A DNA stretch of 64,000 bases, from contig JAJOZX010007493.1 of NCBI GenBank assembly GCA_023014485.1, forward strand, positions 162,338 to 226,337. The letters are read 5' to 3'. This DNA is from Bathynomus jamesi. Lineage: Eukaryota; Arthropoda; Malacostraca; Isopoda; Cirolanidae. Positions 1 to 9,680 of this stretch are shown here, piece after piece. How positions within the stretch are numbered: position 1 is the first letter of the stretch; the number at the start of each line of letters is the position of its first letter. The notes below the pieces were generated by a model, which worked only from the letters and a program-made list of their open reading frames with translations, was not told the DNA's origin and ran no database searches. The translations under genes were made by a program, and so were the position numbers.

Positions 1-340
1 TTGGCTCCTGCCAGGTGAACACCTCTCCTCCTTTCTCTCCTTTCTGGCCCTTTGGGGGAATAGCTTGGGGGAGAACTCCGCCTCCAAGTTGCATGCCCCT
101 TGCAACCGGCAACAAAGGGCCGTTTGGGGGGAATTTTTTTCCCTTTTTTCGCAACACCCCCACCCCTTTGCAACAACTCCCACCCCCTTTGCAACAACCC
201 CACCCCCTTTGCAACATTACGTAATCACTTGCAACATTCCTGCACTCTAACCTTTTCGGCTATACTACTGACAAGATTCCTTATAACAAAAAATTTGTTA
301 GTTACCATTCAGGGAAAATTTCCTTCATCTGCCGAATCTG
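1..340 (+). mobile_element. Fragment of a repeated element (copy A)
   Basis: The first ~240 bases match, in inverted orientation, a second copy near 48110-48356 (both begin with TTGGCTCCTGCCAG and carry C-rich and CCCTTTGCAAC motifs). Within it (about 155-220) is a short minisatellite of a 19-base CCCCTTTGCAACA-type unit. The other copy carries a transposase-like helix-turn-helix segment, so both are probably parts of one DNA element. No intact gene is present here. The left end is cut by the window. Confidence 0.55.
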
Positions 341-349
341 ATGAGGAAT

Positions 350-748
350 TTTAACGTAAATATTGCGTTCAGAAATTTAGATGTAATTAAGAATTAATTG
401 ATTAAGAACTCCCCTTTAAGTGAACAGGGTTGTGTATATAAAATTCCATGCACAATATGTAATAAATTTTACATAGGCCAAACTGGTAAGTCCCTTGAGT
501 TACGTATTAAGCAACATCAATACAGTATAAGAATTGGCCAAGAATCTAACGCCATTTTCATTCACGTAAGAGATACTAATCACCTCATTGACTGGAAAAA
601 TGCCTCCATATTAAGGTTTAGTAAATCTATTGTTAGCAGAAATATAATTGAATCTAGTGTGATCAAGAATAATGTGGATTTGGTCCTTAATATAAGCCCT
701 GGGCTGTATAAATTAGACCCGTACATAATTAGAAAGTTGGCGTAGGGC
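350..748 (+). pseudogene. Penelope-like element: GIY-YIG endonuclease domain, 3' fragment
   Basis: The open frame 398-745 reads GCVYKIPC..C..FYIGQT followed by a conserved arginine and a QH motif, then a HV...H...DW segment. This is the GIY-YIG endonuclease with a CxxC insertion found at the C terminus of Penelope-like reverse transcriptases. Weak frame continuity upstream (about 350-397, around IAFRN) suggests the last part of the RT thumb, interrupted by stops. The catalytic core (G-Y, YIG, R, H) is visible, but the reverse transcriptase itself is absent, so this is a 5'-truncated copy. A role in retrotransposition is inferred from the family. Confidence 0.8.
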
Positions 749-1284
749 CTATTGGTTTCTTGACCGCATTCTTTCCCCTTAACGGTTTGCTTTGGTTAAA
801 TATTATTTTAAGAACTGTTAACATTCTTATGCGTGCATTGTAATATTTCTTTCGTATATAATATTTGTGTGCTTGGTGGTTTATTAGACTTTTGATCAGG
901 CTGGTTATTGGGAGAGTTTTTTCAGATTGTTTGTAGAAGTTTGGAATATTCTGTAAGATGTTGGCACCATTCCCTTTGTTTTCATTAAATTCTTGCCACT
1001 TAATTGCCTGCTTTAATTAAATACTATTTCTAATAACTGTTATAATAATTTTTATCTATTGAAAAAATCTTTAGTGTTTTATGGTTTTTAAATTGAGTTG
1101 CCGACTGGGAATTTTTTTCGCTTGTGTATTTAACTCATTTACTTTGTAAAATCTGCCTATTACTTGTTTTTCCTTGAAGATGTGAATATATCACGAAAGC
1201 GCTTGGATTTCGTGTTTCTTTTTCCTTTTCCCTGTGGTTGTTTGCTTATTAATAAGATCACGTGTTATTCTGAGATTTTACTGC
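749..1284. other. AT-rich stretch without gene, probably Penelope 3' tail
   Basis: No coding signal is seen on either strand. It directly follows the GIY-YIG stop and may be that element's 3' untranslated region, ending at the (TA)n run near 1285-1306. Confidence 0.35.
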
Positions 1285-1299
1285 ATATATATATATATA

Positions 1300-1431
1300 T
1301 ATATATGTATCGTATCGTATCGCGATACATATATTATTCATATATCTAGTATCGTAACGAGATACATTTTTGCCAATGTATCGAGTATCGTATCGCGTTA
1401 CTTTTTGTGGCCCCGATACACCACCCTGCCT
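1300..1431. repeat. GTATCG-rich repeat, possible DNA-element end
   Basis: ATCGTATCGCGATAC-like words recur four times within 130 bases in both orientations, ending in GGCCCCGATACACCACCCTG. Read leftwards, CAGGGTGGTGTATCG looks like a transposon terminus. Only one end is seen, because the other side runs into a (TA)n array. Confidence 0.35.
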
Positions 1432-1544
1432 GCAAATATACCTTAAGTATTTTGTTTTTTGTTCCATTATGTTATTGTTACTACTAGCAGAGACCCACAA
1501 AACATTTGTAGTCAAACTTGTAGTCTTTATTGTAACATTACTTC

Positions 1545-1665
1545 TTTAAATACAGGATTTCTAGTTTTTTTCTCCAAATATTTTAACAGAATCAAAACTT
1601 GTCACTAGAAAAAGCTACATAAAGCTGTCCATGTGTAAAACCAGGCTTAGGAATATAACTACAAG
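1545..1665 (-). pseudogene. Helitron helicase C-terminal remnant
   Basis: Read leftwards from about 1659 the frame gives PKPGFTHGQLYVAFS, the motif VI region of PIF1-type Helitron helicases (usual form FTHGQLYVALSR). A stop follows the next few residues and the rest is decayed. Too short to be functional. Confidence 0.65.
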
Positions 1666-1733
1666 ACATCTGCGGTCAAATTAGTATCTTTATCAAAGCA
1701 GCCCGAGAGCAATGTAGCAGAATTATCAAGACA

Positions 1734-1892
1734 TTATGACAATTGTAGGAAAATTTGGGAAGCCGGATCTATTTATTACATTTACTCGCAATCCAAGATG
1801 GCCTGAAATCGTTGAAAGCATTGAAGCTTATCAAAGACCAGAACATAGGCCAGATATTATTGCAAGAGTTTTTCACATGAAACTAAAACCAT
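1734..1892 (+). pseudogene. Helitron Rep (rolling-circle) domain remnant
   Basis: The frame from ATGACAATTGTAGG reads GKFGKPDLFITFTRNPRWPE, then a proline/arginine-rich stretch and ARVFHMKL. This matches the segment of Helitron N-terminal/Rep proteins usually seen as GKPDLFITFTCNP. It is opposite in orientation to the nearby helicase scrap, so the two pieces come from different insertions or a rearrangement. Confidence 0.7.
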
Positions 1893-2108
1893 AGGCGTAG
1901 GAGGCGAAGGGTCAGAGGGGTCAATTGACCCCCCCTAAATTCAGCCCGACTGTTTTTTTTTCGGCATTTACACCCGAAAATTCGGGCAAAAGTGCAGTAC
2001 ACATATTTTCAATTACCACGATTTCACCCGAAGCTTTTTATGATTTTCATATTTCTTTGCGCCGAAATGTATGTCTTAGGATCTTTAACCATGCAATATT
2101 TGATTATA

Positions 2109-2882
2109 CAGGGTGGGCCGTAAGTTTCCATACATAGGAAAAATAAACATTTTTTTATGGACAACCATTTTTATTTATATAATATGCTCTACATGGTTGC
2201 CATTGTTTTGAAAACACATTTCAATACGTGTTCCCCACTGTTGATGAACACGCATTAGCACAGTTGACGTTATGCTTGTAATGGCGTTGGTGATACGTTC
2301 CTTTAGATGATTTATGTCTCGTATCTTTTCCTGATACACCATGGCCTTCAAGTGCCCCCAAAGATAGAAATCAAGGGGGGTGAGATCTGGGGATCTGGGA
2401 GGCCACTCCACAGGACCACGCCGACCAATCCAAGCATCCGGAAACTGCTGATCCAAATACCGACGCACGTGAAGACCATAATGAGGTGGAGCTCCATCTT
2501 GCTGGAAGTAAACTGGGAAGTTACCTTCCTCGTTTAGCAGGGATGGGAAAATCTCTTCTTGCAACATGTTAAGATACCTTTCGGCATTAAGATTTCCACT
2601 GACAAAAATTGGTCCAATAATTCTGTCACCCCATATCCCGGCCCACACCATCACTTTACCGGCACCTTGCATCTTCGTCGGACTCAGCCAGTTAGGGTTA
2701 GCATTACTCCAATAACGTATGTTTTGCCGATTAACCTCTCCATTGACGTAAAAATTTGCTTCATCAGTAAACAAGATCTTACAATTCGTTGCTCTTTCGT
2801 CAAACGCATATTCTTAGGGTATCTGAAACATAAAAACAAACGTTTAATTTTTCCTATGTATTGAAACTTACGGCCCACCCTG
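2109..2882 (-). mobile_element. Mariner-like element with TA target duplication, internally deleted
   Basis: Terminal inverted repeats start CAGGGTGGGCCGTAAGTTTC at 2109 and end with the reverse complement at 2882. They extend roughly 40 bp with one or two differences. Both sides are flanked by TA (2107-2108 and 2883-2884), the IS630/Tc1/mariner target duplication. The element is only 774 bp and holds the 3' half of a transposase, so it is a deletion derivative mobilisable only in trans. Confidence 0.88.
2175..2774 (-). pseudogene. Mariner-like transposase, C-terminal DDD catalytic half
   Basis: The 199-codon frame carries the three acidic positions of the DDE/DDD fold: [10 protein letters not shown] near residue 4, QQDGAPPHY near 92-100, and [13 protein letters not shown] near 129-141. 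It is of the DDE_3 type that often pairs with a DUF4817 helix-turn-helix domain. The DNA-binding N terminus is missing; upstream (2775-2860) only a short frame-shifted scrap remains before the right inverted repeat. A complete family member lies at 27075-28091, though it belongs to a different subfamily. Not functional alone. Confidence 0.85.
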
Positions 2883-2963
2883 TAGAAAGGAAAATATGTC
2901 GCAAAACGGCAATATTTGAGTACCCCATTTGATATAACCTGTTACAACTTACTCTATTGTTGT

Positions 2964-3000
2964 AACTTGTTTGGTGCTCAGGCTGAGCACCAAACAAGTT
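2964..3000. repeat. Perfect short palindrome (18-bp stem)
   Basis: AACTTGTTTGGTGCTCAG is followed by a single base and then its exact reverse complement. No other copy was noticed in the window. Confidence 0.85.
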
Positions 3001-3309
3001 GTCAAGCTGACACCTCAGCCTTTGTACAGTTGTGTATACCTACAAATAGTATTTAATAAAAATATGACTTAAAAATCGATTTCCTGTTTCGCTTTTTCTT
3101 TTTTCGGGCAAAACTTGCTTGCCCCCCCAAACAAAATCGGGCCCCTACGTCTATGATTAAAACACGGTAGCTGCTTCATGATTTAACAATAAACTTAGGC
3201 TAGGCTAGACTAGGCTATGTTAGTAATTATCTTCTTCTTGTACAAAAGTGCAGTTGGCTTCCCAAGTATGTTTTATTGTTTTTATTATTTTATTATTACT
3301 CTAACATTT

Positions 3310-3490
3310 TTCTTCTATGAACTTTTCCTTTATCTGGGTTCGTTTAAAAGTTGCACATGCGCGCACGCACCTGATAGAGATTTTTCACAACATTCCGCCT
3401 AAAGAGACCAAAAGGAACATTTTCTCTTCTATGAACTTTTTCTCTATCTGGTTTCGTTTAAAAGTTGCGCATGCGCGCACGCTTGTGCAA
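3310..3490. repeat. Tandem duplication (about 104-bp unit)
   Basis: The block TTCTATGAACTTTTCC...AAAAGTTGCACATGCGCGCACGC at about 3313-3377 recurs at about 3424-3483 with a few substitutions. A following stretch to about 3640 contains CGGACAGACAGA and TATTATTATTATAG, of a kind often near the ends of Helitrons or SINE-like repeats. No gene is seen. Confidence 0.65.
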
Positions 3491-3639
3491 ACGAAAAAAT
3501 AAATATAATTGGGATCTTCCCAGAACAGAGACCTTTCCAACGGTGTAAGGATTAGTGCTCTACGTTGAGCGGTTTCCGAGAAAAACGCCGGACAGACAGA
3601 AGCCCAGACAGAAGGACAGAAACTGCATATTATTATTAT

Positions 3640-4264
3640 AGATAAACTAATGTGAGTACTGTATTATTTCAAATGGGTATAAAAATTTGTAAATTATCTT
3701 TTACTTTCATTCTCTAGGGCTTAATGTAAAAACAAACCGCTTCAATTCTTGATTGCACAATAAGGAAAAACTAAATTACTTGGGAACTAGGCTTAGGGGT
3801 TTTGATGTGCAGAAATAAGGTTCATACATTTAGTGTGGTATAGAAAATAATTCTCTGGGACATACTCTAAAGTATTAATCAGGGTGAGAATGGAGAATAC
3901 TCACAACTGTTGCTGGCACTGGTATGCTCTGATGATGATGATCCAATAGAGTGTTTCTTGGGTCAACCAACTGTGAAATAAATTTAAATGTAGTATGTAT
4001 GGTTTTAAAAGGTTCCCACTCAACTGGTCTCTGTATCTATGTATTGAAGAAAATTATATTTAAATACACTAGTAGTAATTCAGCTATTTATAACTATATT
4101 TATTATATTGGATATAAACATAGCATATGATGGAGTGAATTATAATATGTTATTTAAAAACTACAGGGCAGGAAAGCTTCTTTGTACATATAAAACGTAT
4201 TGAAATTTTGGTATACCTGCCAATCTTTTTCAATTAGGTGGGGTAATATTTGTATAAGTGCTTT
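3640..4264. other. AT-rich stretch without recognisable feature
   Basis: I see no coding signal, structural RNA or clear repeat boundary here. It precedes a reverse-transcriptase relic and could be older sequence of that element. Confidence 0.4.
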
Positions 4265-4650
4265 GGTTCTTCCTGCGGAGTGAGTCAGGGTTCCTTGCTT
4301 TCTCCTCTGCTATTTAATGTGTATATTGTTGGTTTAATTTTTTCACTTAATGAGACAAACGTTGGACATTGTTTAGGTTAGTTAATACTTAATATGAGGA
4401 TAAATAGTCTTTGCCACTGATATGTTATTAATAAGTCCTTCTGACAAAAGTTTGGATTGTCTTCTAAAAATCTGTAAATTATATTTGCAATACCATGATA
4501 TTCTTTTTAAGGATACCAAAACTAAGATTATGCAGTTCCATCTTAAAAGCTCTAATTAATCATATGATATTAGTTTCAGAATGAGAAGTGAACCAATAAA
4601 GGATGTACAAGAATCTAAGAGTAGATTGATATTTATTGCTCTAATCTAAT
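4265..4650 (+). pseudogene. Non-LTR reverse transcriptase remnant
   Basis: Broken frames read SSCGVSQGSLLSPLLFNVY (4267-4330, the RT motif before the palm), DMLLISPSDKSLDCLLKIC (about 4418-4475, just after the catalytic box, itself changed to FATD) and KIMQFHLKSSN...DISFRMRSEPIKDVQES (about 4520-4620). The same order and words recur on the minus strand at 28438-29110, so this is a decayed copy of that family. Several stops and gaps make it non-functional. Confidence 0.72.
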
Positions 4651-6039
4651 TTTACATTACATTACAATTGCTACAGTGGGTTTAATACTTAAATTTGCAT
4701 CTCATTAAGCTCTCTCTCCTAGTACCCTTTACTCTTACTGCTCTCTAAACTTTACAAACGCCCATTGGAGGGTAGTACTGCACCCATTGGGAATCACTGA
4801 CTTAAAATAAGTGAAAGAACAATCTAATTTCCTAGCAGTTGTCATAGGTTTGTTTGTAGTTGATAATTAATTTCACTAACTTATGTAATACCTGACATAA
4901 CCAGAATTCAGTAAGAAAGCATACTGTAATTGTATCAATTGGTCTAATTTTAACATGCAACAGAGAATAGCATATAAAGAGAAAGCAGATCATCTACTTA
5001 ATAATTTAGAAATTCTGCAACTTGCCTGTAGTAATCTTTGATAAAGTAAAATTTCAATGTGTATGTACAGTGCTTACAATAAGTCTCGCGCCTCTGTCTC
5101 GTCCCAAGCTAGTCTGTTAGGTATAAAATGGGCGGTCCTTATGGCAGCGGAGGTGTGTTCGGATTGGTGCACATAATTGCTCTAACCCCATCAATGACGT
5201 CCATTATTACGTCACTTCTGCTACATTTTAGTGTTTAAAATACAAATGATTAAGAAGCAGAATAACCAAGTTTCGGGATGTTGGGCTGGTTATGGAGCAA
5301 TCCTAGTCATCATAATATTAGCTGGGCATTACATTATACCGTCTCAATATATACTGCAGACTATAGAGAACGACTAATTCGGAAAATATCCCAAATCATG
5401 GCATGATACCTAAGTTATTTTGACGCAGGTCTAAATTATTTGCTCAAATGCAATGATTGATATTAAGTAATTGTTGGGAATTGTTGTCAATATTGTTGTT
5501 TGTGATACATATCCTACGTGAAGAATCTCATGATCAAATTCCTCAGTGAACCTCTCACGCGCTCGCATTTCGAGGAAGTCACGGTCGTCTCACTAATAGA
5601 TAGTTTATCCATTGTTTTAAGTGGTAACCTATTCCATCTTATGAAAGTCATTAGTCTAAAGCAAGACTGGTGGGCCGTGAATCAGAGAAATTTGCATTTG
5701 ATTTGTTCATCGTAATTATTACGTAATATAGTATACTCTATATAGTAGTATATAAGAGTTTATTGGTAGCATATCATATGACAATTTCCATAAACATGTG
5801 ATGGCCTCGATGTTGCCAGTTTTTATTTTTTTCCTGAAACTATTACCTTCTCATAGTTTGTTTCAACAATGCATATATTATCATCTCCACGAGCGTAGAC
5901 ATTGCAAGAAAAGATTCTAACTAAGGATAAGTAAAGTTCTTTTATGGTCACAATATATACTTTATAGATGTCAAACATAAAAATATAATAAAATTCTATA
6001 TTAACATAAATATATATTCGATACACATTTACGTCATGG
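4651..6039. other. Long stretch without gene
   Basis: Apart from the dispersed repeat at 5067-5216, I see no supported coding or RNA feature. Short open frames here (for example 5518-5715) lack motifs and context. Confidence 0.4.
5067..5216 (+). repeat. Dispersed repeat with promoter-like words (copy 1)
   Basis: About 145 bp match the reverse complement of 19484-19627 almost base for base. The shared block contains GGTATAAAATGGGCGG (a TATA-like word beside a GC-rich word), and the plus strand continues with AATGACGTCCATTATTACGTC (CRE-like). The neighbouring sequences differ, which defines a mobile or duplicated segment. Its identity, such as an LTR, SINE or promoter fragment, is unknown. Confidence 0.7.
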
Positions 6040-6300
6040 CTTTAACATCAGTATTTCGTGTAGCTTCCTCCGGCATCAATAATTTCTTGCAATCGTTGCG
6101 GCATAGAAGAGGGCAGATTTTAGGGAATGTTTGATGTTCGACGTAAGCTCTCCCAACTATTCCTCGTGTGAGCTAAAAGTGCTTCAAATGTTCTTTCATT
6201 GAGTTGCTCCTATTCGTTAATTAATCATTATTGCCCAAAGGTTTTCAATCGGATTCATATCAGGAGAAGGTGGTGGCAGAATTAGATTAATAATCTCTGG
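6040..6300 (-). pseudogene. Tc1-like transposase C-terminal remnant
   Basis: Read leftwards, the frame contains PPPSPDMNPIENLWAIM, the third catalytic block of Tc1 transposases (usually SPDLNPIENLW). It is followed, after stops and frame changes, by ERTFEALLAHTRNSWESL and SMPQRLQEIIDAGG, the usual Tc1 C terminus. The element's end near 6020-6040 is not clear. The part to 6480 upstream of the match is unrelated open frame. Non-functional. Confidence 0.78.
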
Positions 6301-6848
6301 CTTCCTTTCCTCCTCCCTTCGTAATTCCCCACCCAACCTCGTTTCCTTCGACATTGCAACGCTTACCTCCATCCTCATTCCACTTCCTTCATTAAACCTA
6401 TTATCGCTTTTACTGTCCCTTCCTTCAATGCCAGCGTTCTTAAACCTAGCACATAAATTATATAATATGGAATCTAACACCTTAGATCTCTACGCATTCA
6501 TGTTACTTGAAGACGCCTGTGTCTTAGGGGAATCGAAGTGTTGAGAGTGGGCTTGAGGGGGTAGTCTATGGATTACTACAGATGACCTTGAACGCTCCAA
6601 CTATTTAAAAATGATTATTTATTACGCACATCATATGGCATAATACACACATGAATTTAAGTATCTCACACTATAGGAATGGAATTGAATCTTACCAGAG
6701 TTAAAAAGTCGCAAAATATGATAGATTAGTTTGTATTAAGAGGTTACTAAGAGAAAAGGATTTGGGATAGAGCGGAAGGCAGAGAGTATATTTTCTCGAG
6801 TTTCGGTTATTATTAACGTTATATGGATACATTGCCATGCGGTGTGAT

Positions 6849-6872
6849 GAGAGAGAGAGAGAGAGAGAGAGT
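6849..6872. repeat. (GA)n microsatellite at CR1 3' end
   Basis: About 12 GA units immediately precede GTTACAAGGAGTTACAAGG, the terminal motif of the CR1 copy read on the other strand. Confidence 0.85.
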
Positions 6873-7978
6873 TACAAGGAGTTACAAGGAAAAGAAGTAC
6901 CTCAAAAGGCCTTGCGGCCCATACCGAGGAGGTACCAATGGCAACGGGTGCCAGGAAAAATTTTCTACACCCTCAAATAGTGTGCAAGATTTGGTCTAAC
7001 CTTTTCTTGAACTGATCCACAGAGGAACTGTTCACAACTTCTGAAGGTAACCTGTTCCACGTATCACAGATCTTATACGTAAAGTAATTCCCACACACAC
7101 TAGTCCTAAACCGCTTCAAATCCAACTTCCAACCATTGTTGCGAGTTGGGTTATCATTTAAACTAAACATGCTTCTAAAATCGACATCGTTGAACCCGCG
7201 TAAGAACTTGAAAACCTCGATCAGTTGACCGCGCAGCCTCCGAGTTTCCAGCGAAAACAAGTTCAGGGCGCGTAACCGTCGATTGTAGCCCATATGCCTA
7301 AAGGAAGGGATTAACTTTGTGGCCCTCGCCTGCACTCGCTCCAGCCTCTCAATATCTTTCCTGAGGGTGGGCGACCAAAACTGCACAGCATATTCCAGGT
7401 GCGGCCGAACAAGGGAATTGTACAGAGAGAGCACAATCTCCTTGTTCCGAAACTGAAATTGCCTCCTGATATAACCAAACAGCTTCTGGGCTTTCTTTTC
7501 AACCTCTACGCACTGTTTGGTAAATTTAAGGTCGCTGCTAATTAACACACCAAGTCCTTTTCCAAATCAGTCGCCTCGATATTACTCCCCAACATACTTT
7601 GCATTTACCCAAGTTAAACGGCATTTGCCATTTTTCGGACCACTCTCCTATCCTACCTAGGTCCGCACGCAGTTCCTCGATCACTTCGGGCGTCCCGACA
7701 TTGGCCCCAAGCTTGGTGTCATCAACGAATTTGGCGATCCGACTGACGATGCCACCGCCGATATCATTTATGTAAATGATAAACAACAGTGGCCCCAAAA
7801 CGGAACCCTGAGGAACCCCACTAGTGACCGAGGCACAACCCGAACTAACCCCTTTAATTATAACCCTCTGCCGCCTATTCTTCAACCAGTTTTCAATCCA
7901 CCTACCTACTTCCCCACCGATACCCAGCGCGCGCACTTTCGCCATTAGTCGGTGGTGAGATACCTTATCAAAGGCTTT
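6873..7978 (-). mobile_element. CR1-type non-LTR retrotransposon, 5'-truncated copy 1
   Basis: This leftward copy ends (3') at the GTTACAAGG motif next to (GA)n and is truncated at 7978, exactly where a second (GA)n array begins. It encodes the RT C-terminal region in two frames: 7538-7978 (AFDKVSHHRLMAK, GVPQGSVLGPLLFIIYINDI, and KFVDDTK in place of FADDTK) and 6973-7548 (SDLKFTKQCVEVEKKAQKLFGYI through WNRLPSEVV). One frameshift separates the frames near 7545. The catalytic box reads VDD instead of ADD. An inactive passenger copy. Confidence 0.88.
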
Positions 7979-8044
7979 CTGAGAGAGAGAGAGATGGAGA
8001 GAGAGAGAGAGGATGGAGAGAGAGAGGATAGGAGAGAGAGAGAG

Positions 8045-8081
<37 letters not shown>

Positions 8082-8137
8082 AGAGAGAGAGAGAGAGTGA
8101 GAGAGAGAGAGGATGGAGAGAGAGAGAAAGGATGGAG
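7979..8137. repeat. (GA)n array with GGAT interruptions
   Basis: About 160 bases of GAGAGA with regularly spaced GGAT variants lie between the truncated 5' end of one CR1 copy and the 3' end of the next. Confidence 0.9.
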
Positions 8138-8249
8138 AGAGTTACAAGGAGTTACAAGGAAAAGAAGTACCTCAAAAGGCCTTGCGGCCCATACCGAGGA
8201 GGTACCATTGGCAACGGGTGCCAGGGAAAATTTTGTACACACTCAAATA

Positions 8250-9339
8250 GTGTGCAAGATTTGGTCTAACCTTTTCTTGAACTGATCCACAGAGGAACTG
8301 TTCACAACTTCCGAAGGTAACCTGTTCCATGTGTCACAGATCTTATACGTAAAGTAATTCCCACACACCTAGTCCTAAACCGTTTCAAATCCAACTTCCA
8401 ACCATTGTTGCGAGTTGGGTTAATCATTTAAACTACCATACTTCTAAAATCGACATCGTTCACCCCGCGTTTACAAGAGCTTGAAAACCTCGATCAGTTG
8501 ACCGCGCAGCCTCCGAGTTCAAACGAAAACAAGTTCAGGCGCGTAACCGTCGATTGTAGCACATATGCCTAACGGAAGGGATTACTTTGTGGTCCTCGCC
8601 TGCACTCGCTCCAGCCTCTCAATATCTTTCCTGAGGGTGGGCGACCAGAACTGCACAGCATACTCCAGGTGCGGCCGAACAAGGGAATTGTACAGTGAGA
8701 GCACAATCTCCTTGTTCCGAAACTGAAATTGCCTCCTGATATAAACCCAATAGTTTCTGGGCTTTCTTTTCCACCTCTACACACTGTTTCGTAAACTTAA
8801 GATCGCTGCTAATTAGCACACCCAAGTCCTTTTCTAAATCAGTCACCTCGATATTACTAACCCAACATCGAGTAGTCCGACTTGGGATTGGCGTAGCCAA
8901 TGTGCATCACTTTGCATTTACCCAGTTAAACGGCATTTGCCATTTTTGGACCACTCTTCCTATCCTACCTAGGTCCGCACGCAGTTCCTCCATCGCTTCG
9001 GGCGTCCCAACATTGGCCCCAGCTTGGTGTCCATCAGCGAATTTGGCGATCCGACTGACGATGCCACGTCGATATCATTTATGAAATGATAAGCAACAGC
9101 GGCCCCAAAACGGAACCCTGAGGAACCCCACTAGTGACCGAGGCCCAACCCGAACTAGCCCCTTTAATTACCACCCTCTGCCGCCTATTCCTCAGCCAGT
9201 TTTCAATCCACCTACCTATTTCCCCACCGATACCCAGCGCGCGCACTTTCGCCATTAGCCGGCGGTGAGGTACCTTATCAAAGGCTTTCTGAAAGTCGAG
9301 ATAAAGTATATCAATCGCCCTACTCTTATCATACTCACT
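8250..9339 (-). pseudogene. CR1 ORF2 reverse transcriptase, C-terminal half
   Basis: Near-identical to 18036-19300 but scattered with single-base indels, for example an extra A near 8744 and missing bases near 8935 and 9010. Readable blocks include SDLKFTKQCVEVEKKAQKL and VRPHLEYAV-like sequence. It continues across the insertion at 9340 into 13678-13943. Compared with its sister copy the damage is mostly indels rather than substitutions, which is unusual for old neutral decay. Confidence 0.8.
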
Positions 9340-9680
9340 AGGGTGGAGCGAAAAATACTTTTTTTCTACTATGAAGTTCTAATAGTGATTAAAAGTTGCA
9401 TTTAGTGGACGAAATATGCCTGCCAAAATATGAGTTCATTTGTTTAAAATTTGCAGCTGCCACCAGGGGGCTAAAGTTAACACAATTTTGTGTAAAAAGG
9501 AAAAAAATGCTTCTAATTTAGGTTTGTCAAACTATTATAAACTTTTATCGTAGAATTATCTAATAGTTTGATTAAGATTCTTAAATGATAGAAATTCATC
9601 TTGTAAAAATGTCTTTTCATATGCTTAATATCTTCAGCTGCCACAAGAGAGCTGAATTTAACACAATTTAGAGTAACTGA
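9340..9680. repeat. Left terminal inverted repeat of the 4.3-kb transposon
   Basis: Contains AAAAGTTGCATTTAGTGGAC, CAGCTGCCACCAGGGGGC and a second CAGCTGCCACAAGAGAGC block, all of which recur inverted at 13335-13677. The paired CAGCTGCCAC blocks could be transposase-binding sites (inference). Confidence 0.82.

Noticed and set aside
7952..8285. Arg-Glu-rich proteins encoded by (GA)n
   Set aside because: Pure microsatellite translation, with the same artefact at 17400, 19222, 20255 and 37872.
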